From the NCBI GenBank assembly GCA_947455935.1, contig CANGPV010000005.1, positions 1 through 47,814 of the forward strand: a stretch of DNA of 47,814 nt. The letters run 5' to 3'. Source of the stretch: Comamonadaceae bacterium (GTDB lineage Bacteria; Pseudomonadota; Gammaproteobacteria; Burkholderiales; Burkholderiaceae_C). Below the pieces are notes generated by a model that was not told the origin of the DNA, ran no database searches, and saw nothing but the letters and a program-made list of their open reading frames with translations. Below, piece by piece: positions 8,562 through 16,322 of this stretch; within the stretch, counting starts at the first letter, position 1, and each line of letters begins with the position of its first letter. The translations under genes were made by a program, and so were the position numbers.

Positions 8562-10513
8562 TTGTTCATGGCGTTGATCAGGGGCAGCATGTCTTTGGCC
8601 ATCAACATGCCCGCATGGTCTGAAATATGGTCACCGTAGCTGTATAAAAACTTACCCTCTTTGGCAATGGTGCAGGTGTCTGCGGGTATGTCGCAGAGCA
8701 AGGGCAAAGGGTCATACACCAGCAACTCGGGGTTGTCATGCTTGAGTTTGGTGATGAACGCTTGGTAGGCAGCTGTGCCTTTTAAGTGATCGGTGAAACG
8801 CAAATGGCACTGTGGGTTTTGTTGACGTTGCAGCACGGTGTTGAGAAATTCAAAGCGGGTGAGTCCGCCGCTGATGCAACTGTTGGGGTCAGGCAATGTA
8901 GGGTTGTCAATCACAAACACCACATGTTTGCCGCTGGTTTGCCAGTGCTGGATCATGCGCGAATAGGTTTCTACATGCTTATCGATGTCTTCCAAGGTAC
9001 TGTGTTGGGCAATCAAGCCTGTCTGCGGGTCTAAGCGGAACATACCGCGCAATGCATTGCTCAGAACAATGACTTTCATATCGGGGTTGTTGTCAATCGC
9101 TTTGTAAACCGTTTGGTTAACTGGGTTGTTCTCACCAGAAAGCAAGTTGATGGGGCCCATCATGGCCCAGCTGTGCTCGGGCGGCGAGGAGCGAATGAGG
9201 CTGTAGACAAGCGCTTCGCCTTTGCTGTCACCCAGCATCACATGGTTGGGCAAGGAAAGTTTGCCATCTTGAAAACACCACATCAAAACATGTTGCTGAT
9301 CAGGTGGCAAGGTGCAGGTGTTATTCAGTGTGCCTCGCTCAGCGCCCACGATCAACGTGGAAGGATCTGCGTTGAGCATGCCATGGTGGCGAAACTTCAA
9401 CCCATCCAGACGGTTAACCGCATGTGACATCAGCAGCACGGCCACCAGCCACAAGCTCAGCCACAACACGGCACGTGGGTAACGTTGGCTGAACCTGATG
9501 GGTTGCTCCACCCACCGGTAGGTGAGATAGGCCAATAGAAAACTCATACAGATCAAAACCCATCTCACTTCGATGGACGGGGTTTGTGAAGCCAGGATGC
9601 GAGCGAAAGACAGCAAGGGCCAATGCCATAAATACAACGGGTAGCTGATTAAACCGATGGCAACCATGGGTCGTGCAGCCAGCCACACCGTGTTGGCGCT
9701 GCTGTTCATGCCAGCCAGCAACACCAGTGCGGCACCCAGAGCAGGCAGCATCGCCCAATAACCTGGAAAGGCCATACTTTTATCAAAGAAATATGCAGAC
9801 AAAAGAATCAGTCCCAAGCCCCACCAACCCGCAGGGTTGCGCCACGCTCTGGCCAAGCGTGGGTTGTTCATCAATGCGATCGCTAAGGAAGCGCCCAGTA
9901 ACAACTCCCAACTGCGGCTCATGGGCGAATAAAAATCCCGAGCAAGATCGCCAGTGAACACCAGCCATAAGCTGTAACCCACTGAGGACAGCATCAAACA
10001 CAACAAGATGGGAAGCGACCAGCGCGGAATGCGCTTAAAGAGCAACAACAACAGTGGCCAAGCCATATAAAACTGCTCTTCAATAGCAAGCGACCACAGG
10101 TGCAACATCGGCTTGGTGTCGGCTGCATTGTCAAAATAGCCAGCTTCACGCAACAACATAAAGTTAGTCAAAAAAATGGCGCTGCTGCCGGTGTGTTTGG
10201 TGAGCTGCTTGTATTCGATGAAGTTCAAACATACCCAGCCTGCAAACAAACCAAAACCCAAGACCAAGGACAGTGCTGGAAATATTCGGCGAATGCGTCG
10301 TGCATAAAAATGGCGAAGACTGAAACGCTCCTCGCGTAAGTCGCGCAAGATCAGTCCAGTGATCAGATAGCCTGAAATCACAAAAAAAACATCCACGCCC
10401 ACAAACCCCCCGCTGAGCGTTTCGGGAAAGGCATGGAATAAAACGACGATCAATACAGCGACTGCTCGCAAGCCATCGACATCGGGTCTGTAATCAGGGG
10501 TGTGTGTCGAAAT
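8558..10513 (-). CDS. Acyltransferase-3 / SGNH-domain membrane protein (OafA-like)
   Basis: An O-acyltransferase of surface polysaccharides in the inner membrane, 651 aa from the proposed start. The first ~340 residues carry about ten membrane helices and family motifs (DYRPDVDGLRAVAVL, GGFVGVDVFFVISGYLI). The periplasmic C-terminus has SGNH motifs (VMLGDSKGEAL; DHISDHAG). A TTG at 10471 would remove the conserved DGLR arginine context and has no ribosome-binding site. An in-frame ATT at 10513 restores it and lies 7 nt after GAGG, so I propose an AUU start. It heads the minus-strand operon; a -10-like TATGAT is at 10549-10544. The O-antigen ligase gene across rnpB suggests a shared surface-glycan theme. 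Confidence 0.85.
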   Translation of the reverse strand: MSTHTPDYRPDVDGLRAVAVLIVVLFHAFPETLSGGFVGVDVFFVISGYLITGLILRDLREERFSLRHFYARRIRRIFPALSLVLGFGLFAGWVCLNFIEYKQLTKHTGSSAIFLTNFMLLREAGYFDNAADTKPMLHLWSLAIEEQFYMAWPLLLLLFKRIPRWSLPILLCLMLSSVGYSLWLVFTGDLARDFYSPMSRSWELLLGASLAIALMNNPRLARAWRNPAGWWGLGLILLSAYFFDKSMAFPGYWAMLPALGAALVLLAGMNSSANTVWLAARPMVAIGLISYPLYLWHWPLLSFARILASQTPSIEVRWVLICMSFLLAYLTYRWVEQPIRFSQRYPRAVLWLSLWLVAVLLMSHAVNRLDGLKFRHHGMLNADPSTLIVGAERGTLNNTCTLPPDQQHVLMWCFQDGKLSLPNHVMLGDSKGEALVYSLIRSSPPEHSWAMMGPINLLSGENNPVNQTVYKAIDNNPDMKVIVLSNALRGMFRLDPQTGLIAQHSTLEDIDKHVETYSRMIQHWQTSGKHVVFVIDNPTLPDPNSCISGGLTRFEFLNTVLQRQQNPQCHLRFTDHLKGTAAYQAFITKLKHDNPELLVYDPLPLLCDIPADTCTIAKEGKFLYSYGDHISDHAGMLMAKDMLPLINAMNK

Positions 10514-10533
10514 AACTGGACCTCATTGCTGGT

Positions 10534-10563
10534 TTGAGCCCGAATCATAGACCGATGGATAAT
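10534..10563 (+). promoter_or_regulatory. rnpB promoter (sigma70-type)
   Basis: The -35 TTGAGC (10534-10539) and -10 GATAAT (10558-10563) are 18 nt apart. The predicted start, 7 nt downstream, is G10570, exactly the first base of the P1 helix of RNase P RNA. The element lies in the 56-bp divergent gap with the acyltransferase operon. Confidence 0.7.
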
Positions 10564-10569
10564 CCCTAG

Positions 10570-10890
10570 GTGAAGCACGCTAGGCCGTCGCTGGTGCAAG
10601 GACAGAAATGTCGCACTGGAGGAACGTCCGGACTGCAAAGGACAGCGTAGGAGGTAACACCTCTCCACCGTGAGGTGAGGATCAGAGCAACAGAGACGAG
10701 CCGATTAAGTTCGGGTGAAACGGGCAATCTCTACGCGCAGCAATACCAAGTAGGCCAACGTTGAGGCGGTTCGCTGAGTTGGCGGGTAGGTAGCACCGAG
10801 CCGGGTGGGCGACCCCCGGCCCAGAGGAATGACGGTCACGTATTGGGTAACCAATATGCACAGAATCCGGCGTATCGGCGGGCTTCACAC
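10570..10890 (+). ncRNA. rnpB: RNase P RNA (class A)
   Basis: This is the catalytic RNA of RNase P, which removes 5-prime leaders from pre-tRNAs. The terminal P1 helix is GTGAAGC (10570-10576) pairing with GCTTCAC (10882-10888). Conserved blocks occur in order: GAGGAACGTCCGG (10619-10631), GCAACAGAGACGAGCCG (10687-10703), CAATACCAAGTAGGCC (about 10741-10756), AGAGGAATGA (10823-10832) and CAGAATCCGGCGTATCGG near the 3-prime end. The size, about 320 nt, is slightly shorter than in E. coli. The 3-prime limit is approximate. No terminator is visible, and the O-antigen ligase start codon follows 15 nt later. Confidence 0.93.
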
Positions 10891-10892
10891 TT

Positions 10893-10898
10893 TAAACT
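10893..10898 (+). promoter_or_regulatory. Candidate -10 of the O-antigen ligase gene
   Basis: TAAACT (4 of 6 to TATAAT), within TTTAAACT just after rnpB, would start transcription at 10905, one base before the ATG. The same TTTAAACT precedes rodA. There is no Shine-Dalgarno sequence, and read-through from rnpB is the alternative. Confidence 0.35.
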
Positions 10899-10905
10899 GT
10901 ATTCA

Positions 10906-12129
10906 ATGCAAACTCATCTTTCTTTTTGGCAACAGCGCTGGCAAAGCTTTGCCCTGTTTGCAGTTTCCTTTCTGGCCGTATCGGTCAGTCTGGGCGTGGC
11001 CGTGGTGTCCATTGCCAAGCTTTTGCTCTTGATCGCAGTGATTGGCCAATTGATACTGGATGCCAAGCACCACACTTTCCCTTCTCTGCAGCGTTGGCCG
11101 TCTGTAATGTGGTGGACAGTATTGGCCATGGTTTGGATGAGCCTGAGTGGGTTATGGACCGAGGCCAACACAGTGAATGCCTTAGCGGGTTGGGGTCGAC
11201 ACAGTCGAATGCTTTGGCTGCTGGCGGTGTTTTATGTGTTGCGAAGTCCAGCCCATTCCTTGTTCACCTTGAAATGGTTTGTGGCCGGTATGGTGGTGAT
11301 GCTGTTGTCGTCGTGGGCCTTGGTTGCGGGCTTACCCGTGCCTTGGGCAACCGCTACGCAATTTTCTGCGCCGCTGGGTATCGTGCATGGCAGCACCTTG
11401 GAGCAACCGGTTCTGCTGACCTTGCTGGCAACAGTTCTTTGGTTCATGCGTGAGCATTGGCCTAAGGACCGTTGGCGTTGGGTTCCCCCGCTGATTCTGT
11501 GTTTAACAGTCGTGAATGTGTTTTTCGTCATGACGGGGCGCACGGGTTTTATGGTCATGCTGCTTTTCATCACTTTGGCTGTGTGGTGGGAAATCCCCAA
11601 AAGGTGGCGATGGCTTGTTGTAGCCCTTCCTTTTGCCTTGTCTGCTTTGATGATGGTTGTTTCACCACGATTCCAAGTTCGTACAAATGAAGTTGCTCGT
11701 GATGTACTAACCTATCAGAAGGGAAGCACTGAGGGTTCGCAAGCACAGCGTTTGGATTTTTGGTATCGCTCGTGGTTAGCGATCCAGGAAAAACCACTTG
11801 CAGGTCATGGCGTTGGAAGCTGGCGCATGAACTACGACCGCTTAGGCGGTTTGGAAGCAAATGCCCCTTCTAACCCGCATCAGCAGTATTTGCTGTGGGC
11901 TGTAGAGTCTGGCGTTATGGGTATGGCGCTCTTTTTAGCTATGTTGTTGTACCAATTCAAGGCAGCCCAGACCTTGCCAAAAAATGCACGACAAACCTTG
12001 TTGACGGTAACTTTGATTTCTGCAGTCATGGGATTGATGAATTGCCCTTATTTCGGCGCGGGCATGGGTGAGTGCTTGGTGTACTTGGCTGCTTGCTTGC
12101 TTGCATTGCATCCGAATCCGTCGCATTAA
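10906..12129 (+). CDS. O-antigen ligase / Wzy-like polymerase family membrane protein
   Basis: This 407-aa protein has about ten to twelve hydrophobic helices across its length. The large periplasmic loop near residues 260-340 carries the family pattern LAGHGVGSWRMNYDRLGG followed by NPHQQYLLWAVESGVMG, typical of the Wzy_C/O-antigen ligase family (WaaL, PglL or Wzy). Such enzymes transfer or polymerise lipid-linked glycans on the periplasmic face; which acceptor is used cannot be told. I chose ATG 10906 because the upstream in-frame extension to 10843 lies inside rnpB. It precedes a FkbM methyltransferase gene by 9 nt, consistent with surface-glycan work. Confidence 0.85.
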   Translation: MQTHLSFWQQRWQSFALFAVSFLAVSVSLGVAVVSIAKLLLLIAVIGQLILDAKHHTFPSLQRWPSVMWWTVLAMVWMSLSGLWTEANTVNALAGWGRHSRMLWLLAVFYVLRSPAHSLFTLKWFVAGMVVMLLSSWALVAGLPVPWATATQFSAPLGIVHGSTLEQPVLLTLLATVLWFMREHWPKDRWRWVPPLILCLTVVNVFFVMTGRTGFMVMLLFITLAVWWEIPKRWRWLVVALPFALSALMMVVSPRFQVRTNEVARDVLTYQKGSTEGSQAQRLDFWYRSWLAIQEKPLAGHGVGSWRMNYDRLGGLEANAPSNPHQQYLLWAVESGVMGMALFLAMLLYQFKAAQTLPKNARQTLLTVTLISAVMGLMNCPYFGAGMGECLVYLAACLLALHPNPSH

Positions 12130-12132
12130 AAT
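12127..12132 (+). promoter_or_regulatory. Candidate -10 of the FkbM gene (leaderless layout)
   Basis: TAAAAT (5 of 6), followed by TTCAAG and ATG 12139, overlaps the stop codon of the preceding gene. The predicted start site is the A of the ATG and there is no Shine-Dalgarno sequence. Confidence 0.4.
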
Positions 12133-12138
12133 TTCAAG

Positions 12139-13065
12139 ATGAAAAATTCGTTTGTTCGCCTTGAAAATCCTTGGCATCGAAGAAGAAAAAGTCTTCAATA
12201 CAGCTTGTTCAAGAAATTAACTCGACATGCCATGCCTGTATTTGTCAGAGGTGGCGACTTGATCAGTATTCAACCCATGGCTTGGGGTGAATATGAGCCC
12301 GAAGTTGTTGCATTGATTAAGCACTGGGCAGATTCAGGCCATTCGGATTTTTTTCTTGATATAGGTGCAAATATTGGTTTGATATCTTGTCAAGTAGGTC
12401 ATTTATTTAAGCAAATCCATGTCTTTGAGCCTAATCCAGATTGTTTAAGCTTGCTCAAAATCAATTTGAAATCCATGTTGCGGCAAAAGGAATTTCATCT
12501 CCATCCTTATGCACTTGGAAGTCAAAAAGAACGGTTAACTTTAATGGTTCCTTTTGACAATTGGGGAGGGGCCTTTATTGCATCTGCCGACAATGAATAT
12601 TCCCCTGAGGTACTGGCGCATAAAGATGGCTTTACACATTTTGATCCCAGCCAATACCAATCGCATGAAGTTGAAGTTGAACCTGTTCACGCAGTGTTAT
12701 CTCAATTATTTTCCTCTTTTAACTCCTTCGGTTTACGAAAAGGCGTCATCAAAATCGATGTGGAAGGATTTGAATCTTTGGTGCTCAAAGCCATCGCATC
12801 GACACTCCCCTCAGATTTTGAGGTGTTGGTAGTTTTTGAAAATTGGAATACACAAGCTTGCTTACCAACGCTAACGCCTGGCTTAAATTTAAAAGCTGAT
12901 TTCTTTCACCTTGCCAGCGATGTTCGTCCTTGGCCGTTGTTGCCACGCGCCATTAACTCACTCTATAACTTCATGCGCGGCGGGCATTCATTGTTTCTCT
13001 CGCCTTTGAAGCAAACACTTCAAGCAGGAACCTGCGTGTTGCATATAGGACCTGAGAACACTTAG
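12139..13065 (+). CDS. FkbM-family methyltransferase
   Basis: This 308-aa protein has a class I SAM-dependent methyltransferase core: FFLDIGANIGLISCQVG (motif I, about residues 72-88), IHVFEPNPDCL (motif II, acidic residue binding ribose) and VIKIDVEGFESLVLKA (the FkbM signature). Members O-methylate sugars or polyketides; beside an O-antigen ligase gene, a glycan substrate is the best guess. The DNA is visibly more AT-rich than its neighbours and uses many A/T-ending codons, suggesting transfer. It ends in a 4-nt convergent overlap with the Nudix-MBL gene. Confidence 0.87.
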   Translation: MKNSFVRLENPWHRRRKSLQYSLFKKLTRHAMPVFVRGGDLISIQPMAWGEYEPEVVALIKHWADSGHSDFFLDIGANIGLISCQVGHLFKQIHVFEPNPDCLSLLKINLKSMLRQKEFHLHPYALGSQKERLTLMVPFDNWGGAFIASADNEYSPEVLAHKDGFTHFDPSQYQSHEVEVEPVHAVLSQLFSSFNSFGLRKGVIKIDVEGFESLVLKAIASTLPSDFEVLVVFENWNTQACLPTLTPGLNLKADFFHLASDVRPWPLLPRAINSLYNFMRGGHSLFLSPLKQTLQAGTCVLHIGPENT

Positions 13066-14714
13066 CTTTGCTGCAAATGCACGACATGCGCCTCCAAAGA
13101 CCGCATGGCTACCGGCCACAGCGCTTGCGGCACATCGTCATACGCCATAGGCAACCAGTCTTGTAACGTGCCCTGCGGTAAGGTTTGCATGGCAAGCTGT
13201 ACTTTGGCTTCACGCTTCAATCGATGTGCCTTCAAGCGTTGAATACAGTCCACCGCGCTGTAAGGCTCACCCCACAAATTACCCAATACATAACCGTGCG
13301 CTGGCAAGATAAATTGAATCTGCCATTGCTCACACGTTGCCACCAACTTATCTAAGGAAGCGAGGTAGTCACCCATATGCCCATCGGGAGGGTCAATGAC
13401 AGTGGTGCTGCCATTAAGCACATGGTCGCCACTGATGAGTAGACCATCTTCTTGCAATACCAAACAAAGGTGGTTGGCAGCATGACCAGGGGTGTGAACC
13501 ACTTGCAAGGTGTGACGTTCATTCTCTCCAATGAGGCAAATCGTTTCGCCGTCATGCAGTACCCGATCCGGTACAAATTCGCTGTGCGCTCGTGCAGTAA
13601 CTGCTGAGGCCATGCCCATGACCTGAACAGCCACACCATGCTGGTGACACAGGTTCTTCAGCAACCAAGCGCCTGGTGCGTGGTCGGGGTGTGAGTGGGT
13701 GCAAATGATGGCGCGAATATCGCCATGGCAGGTTTGCCATAAGCGCTGGACATGGTCTGCGTCAGGTGGTCCGGGGTCAATCACGACAAAACCGGTGGCT
13801 GTATCGCCAATCACATAACTGTTGGTGCCCGGCCCCGTCATCATGCTGGGGTTGGGTGCGGTTAAACGTAAAACATGCTTGAGTAACGCAACAGGTTTGC
13901 CTGACTGCCAGTCAAGGTGGTGAACAATGTGACCGTCTGGGCATGTCAGTGCCAGTTCCCCAAAGGGTGGTTCATGTTCCATGTACCGTGCGTCAACGCC
14001 GTTGAGCAAACCTGCTCGCGGGCAACTGTGAAACCAAGGTTGCTCATTTGCACAAGCCGCAAGCACGTCTTCTACCGAGTTGAAAGCTTGCAACTTTTCC
14101 AAGGTGCGTATGGTGGGAAAAATAATGAAAAAATTACCCTCACCATGGCGTGACAACGCCACCGAGGGACGTACCCACACAGGTTCAAACTGCTCTTTCT
14201 CGTCCGCCACAGGTTCTTGGCCTTGGGGCATACGTGCCACCAAAAATGGCACATCGAAGCGTTTAGGTAAATCTCTGTCAGTGACCCAATGAGCCAACAC
14301 GAACACCTCGTCAGCGCATAAACGCAGCTCATGTGCTTGGCATTGCTCGGCAAATCTTTCTTGTCGAGAAAGCTGCGCTTGGGTTGTCGCGTCGACGGGG
14401 CGGCCATCGCTATGTTTAGCCAATAAAACACCAAGTTCTTCAAAACTTTCACGAATGGCGGCAATGGCTTGTGTCAAGCGTTGATCGCTTTGGGTGAGAC
14501 GACGGTGTGCAATGGCGTGGCTTGTCGCATCAGCCGGATCAATACCACCTCCTGGAAACACATAGGCACCTGGCGCAAAACTGGCTTGCAATGAGCGACG
14601 GGTCATCAAGACTTCCAAGCCTTCAGCACTGTCACGCAACAACAAGACCGTTGCAGCCGGCAAGGGCTTGGAAGGAATGCGGGGGGGATGAAGTTGTAAA
14701 TGGGCGCGTACCAT
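13062..14714 (-). CDS. Nudix hydrolase - metallo-beta-lactamase fusion protein
   Basis: This 550-aa protein starts at ATG 14714; an upstream frame to 14783 would run into dapF. The N-terminal ~250 residues are Nudix-like: TVLLLRDSAEGLEVLMTRRS, FPGGGIDPAD and the Nudix helix RESFEELG, with an insertion between the box glycines and that helix. The C-terminal ~300 residues are a metallo-beta-lactamase hydrolase with THSHPDHAPGAW (HxHxDH), VVHTPGHAANH and LLISGDHV, similar to LACTB2-type proteins. Likely both domains hydrolyse phosphorylated or thioester small molecules, but no substrate is evident. It is divergent from dapF with a 31-bp gap and has no Shine-Dalgarno sequence. Confidence 0.88.
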   Translation of the reverse strand: MVRAHLQLHPPRIPSKPLPAATVLLLRDSAEGLEVLMTRRSLQASFAPGAYVFPGGGIDPADATSHAIAHRRLTQSDQRLTQAIAAIRESFEELGVLLAKHSDGRPVDATTQAQLSRQERFAEQCQAHELRLCADEVFVLAHWVTDRDLPKRFDVPFLVARMPQGQEPVADEKEQFEPVWVRPSVALSRHGEGNFFIIFPTIRTLEKLQAFNSVEDVLAACANEQPWFHSCPRAGLLNGVDARYMEHEPPFGELALTCPDGHIVHHLDWQSGKPVALLKHVLRLTAPNPSMMTGPGTNSYVIGDTATGFVVIDPGPPDADHVQRLWQTCHGDIRAIICTHSHPDHAPGAWLLKNLCHQHGVAVQVMGMASAVTARAHSEFVPDRVLHDGETICLIGENERHTLQVVHTPGHAANHLCLVLQEDGLLISGDHVLNGSTTVIDPPDGHMGDYLASLDKLVATCEQWQIQFILPAHGYVLGNLWGEPYSAVDCIQRLKAHRLKREAKVQLAMQTLPQGTLQDWLPMAYDDVPQALWPVAMRSLEAHVVHLQQS

Positions 14715-14720
14715 GGTTGC

Positions 14721-14726
14721 ATTATG
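14721..14726 (-). promoter_or_regulatory. Extended -10 of the Nudix-MBL gene (leaderless layout)
   Basis: On the minus strand TGTCATAAT contains an extended -10 (TG-N-CATAAT, 5 of 6). GCAACC then ATG at 14714 follows, so the predicted start site equals the start codon. Confidence 0.5.
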
Positions 14727-14733
14727 ACAAGGC

Positions 14734-14739
14734 GATAAT
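14734..14739 (+). promoter_or_regulatory. Candidate -10 of dapF (leaderless layout)
   Basis: GATAAT (5 of 6), then CGCGCC and ATG 14746. The start site is predicted on the A of the ATG. It is back to back with the minus-strand -10 at 14721-14726, with seven bases between. Confidence 0.5.
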
Positions 14740-14745
14740 CGCGCC

Positions 14746-15606
14746 ATGCACATACGATTTACCAAAATGCAAGGCGCAGGCAACGACTTTGTGGTGCTGG
14801 ATGAAACCCAAGGTTTGCTGGGCTTAACGCCTGCACACTACCGTTTGCTTGCGGATCGCCATTTCGGCGTGGGTGCAGACCAAATTCTTTCTGTTCGACA
14901 AGCCAACTCTCCCAACGTGGATTTTGCTTATGTCATCCACAACAGCGATGGTGGCGAGGTGGAGCATTGCGGCAATGGCGCCCGCTGTTTCGTGCGGTTT
15001 GTGCGTGCCATGGGCTTGACTGACAAAACCACCATCAAGGTGCAAGTGCATGGCGGTGTCATCTCCTTGAGCGAACGCCCCGATGGTTCTGTGCAGGTTG
15101 ACATGGGCCCGCCTGTGTTCGATATGGCGCGTGTGCCCTTTGATGCCTCACAAGCCCAAGCTGTTGATGGCAAAGCAGATTTGCTGTGGCAACTGAAATT
15201 GACCGCCAAAGACCGTGTGAATGTCGCCGTGCTCTCTATGGGCAACCCCCATGCGGTGATGCGCGTGGATGATGTAAGTACGGCACCCGTGGCCGATTGG
15301 GGGCCTTTGATTGAACACCATGCTGCTTTCCCCAACCGAGTCAATGCGGGGTTCTTACAAGTAGTCTCTCGATCTGAGGTGAAGTTACGCGTGTTTGAGC
15401 GCGGTGCTGGCGAAACCTTGGCCTGTGGCACAGGCGCATGTGCTGCCGTGGTAGCAGGTATCCGACAAGGCTGGTTAGATGCGCAAGTGCAGGTGCACAC
15501 CCTGGGTGGTGTGCTGACGATTGAATGGCAAGGCGCTGACGCATCGGTGATGATGAGCGGTCCGGCCACCACCGTATTCACTGGAGAGATGGAGATTCCC
15601 GAATGA
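14746..15606 (+). CDS. dapF: Diaminopimelate epimerase
   Basis: DapF converts LL- to meso-diaminopimelate in the cytoplasm, giving the lysine precursor and the cross-linking residue used by MurE downstream. It has 286 aa. Both catalytic cysteines are visible, in [14 protein letters not shown] and [12 protein letters not shown]. The N-terminus [15 protein letters not shown] is the classic substrate loop. The stop overlaps the DUF484 start as ATGA; dapF-DUF484-xerC is the same order as in E. coli. No Shine-Dalgarno sequence is present. Confidence 0.97.
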   Translation: MHIRFTKMQGAGNDFVVLDETQGLLGLTPAHYRLLADRHFGVGADQILSVRQANSPNVDFAYVIHNSDGGEVEHCGNGARCFVRFVRAMGLTDKTTIKVQVHGGVISLSERPDGSVQVDMGPPVFDMARVPFDASQAQAVDGKADLLWQLKLTAKDRVNVAVLSMGNPHAVMRVDDVSTAPVADWGPLIEHHAAFPNRVNAGFLQVVSRSEVKLRVFERGAGETLACGTGACAAVVAGIRQGWLDAQVQVHTLGGVLTIEWQGADASVMMSGPATTVFTGEMEIPE

Positions 15607-16322
15607 GCAACCCTATCACCCCCATTACTGAGGATGACATCGCCAACTTTTTGGTGAACACCCCCGATTTTTTTGAGCGACACGCACAACTGCTCTCCAA
15701 TGTGCGCTTTGTCAGCCCCCATGGTCAACGCGCTGTCAGCTTGCAAGAGCGCCAAGCTGATATGTTGCGGGAAAAAATTCGGGCGCTGGAACAACGCATG
15801 ATGGAGATGATTCGAAACGGCAGCGATAACGCCGTGCTGTCCGATAGGCTGCATCGCTGGTCACAAAGTCTGCTGATGACCCAACACCCTGCTGACATCC
15901 CTGGCATCATCGTGGATGAAATTCAACACCACTTCATGGTCCCACAAGTGGCCATTCGTGTGTGGCATGTGGGCGAAGCGTTTCAGATAGAACACTTTGC
16001 GCAAGGTGTCAGCGATGATGTCAAGGCCTTTGTGAACGGACTGCGCACCCCTTATTGCGGCGTCAATGCTGAATTTGAAGCGGTGCAGTGGTTGGCCCAC
16101 CCGCATGAAGCGCAGTCAGTGGCTTTGTTGCCTTTGCGCAGCACGGTGTCGCCTTGGGAAGTCAAAGAAGATAACCCATCGAAAGTTGCTGAGCATGACG
16201 CCACTTTGGGTTTGCTGGTATTGGCGTCTCCTGATCCACAGCGTTTTCATTCCTCTATGGGAACCGATTTGCTCAGTCGAATTGCCGAGTTGGCCAGCGC
16301 TGCACTTAGTCGCTTGCGCTGA
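15603..16322 (+). CDS. DUF484-family protein (YigA-like)
   Basis: This 239-aa protein has the DUF484 beginning ([24 protein letters not shown]), a coiled-coil stretch ([24 protein letters not shown], shown here only as a region at about residues 40-65) and a GAF-like C-terminal domain ending [16 protein letters not shown]. No function is established; constant linkage to dapF and xerC is its best-known property. It overlaps dapF by 4 nt and shares one base with the xerC start (TGATG), so translation is probably coupled to both. Confidence 0.88.
   Translation: MSNPITPITEDDIANFLVNTPDFFERHAQLLSNVRFVSPHGQRAVSLQERQADMLREKIRALEQRMMEMIRNGSDNAVLSDRLHRWSQSLLMTQHPADIPGIIVDEIQHHFMVPQVAIRVWHVGEAFQIEHFAQGVSDDVKAFVNGLRTPYCGVNAEFEAVQWLAHPHEAQSVALLPLRSTVSPWEVKEDNPSKVAEHDATLGLLVLASPDPQRFHSSMGTDLLSRIAELASAALSRLR

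Noticed and set aside
10471-10473. TTG 10471 as acyltransferase start
   Set aside because: It would start inside the conserved DGLR motif and lacks a ribosome-binding site; ATT 10513 fits better.
10843-10905. Upstream extension of the O-antigen ligase reading frame
   Set aside because: These bases form the 3-prime part of RNase P RNA; family similarity begins only after ATG 10906.
14928-15854. 308-codon minus-strand frame opposite dapF/DUF484
   Set aside because: It crosses two well-identified genes, has no recognisable domain and no ribosome-binding site.
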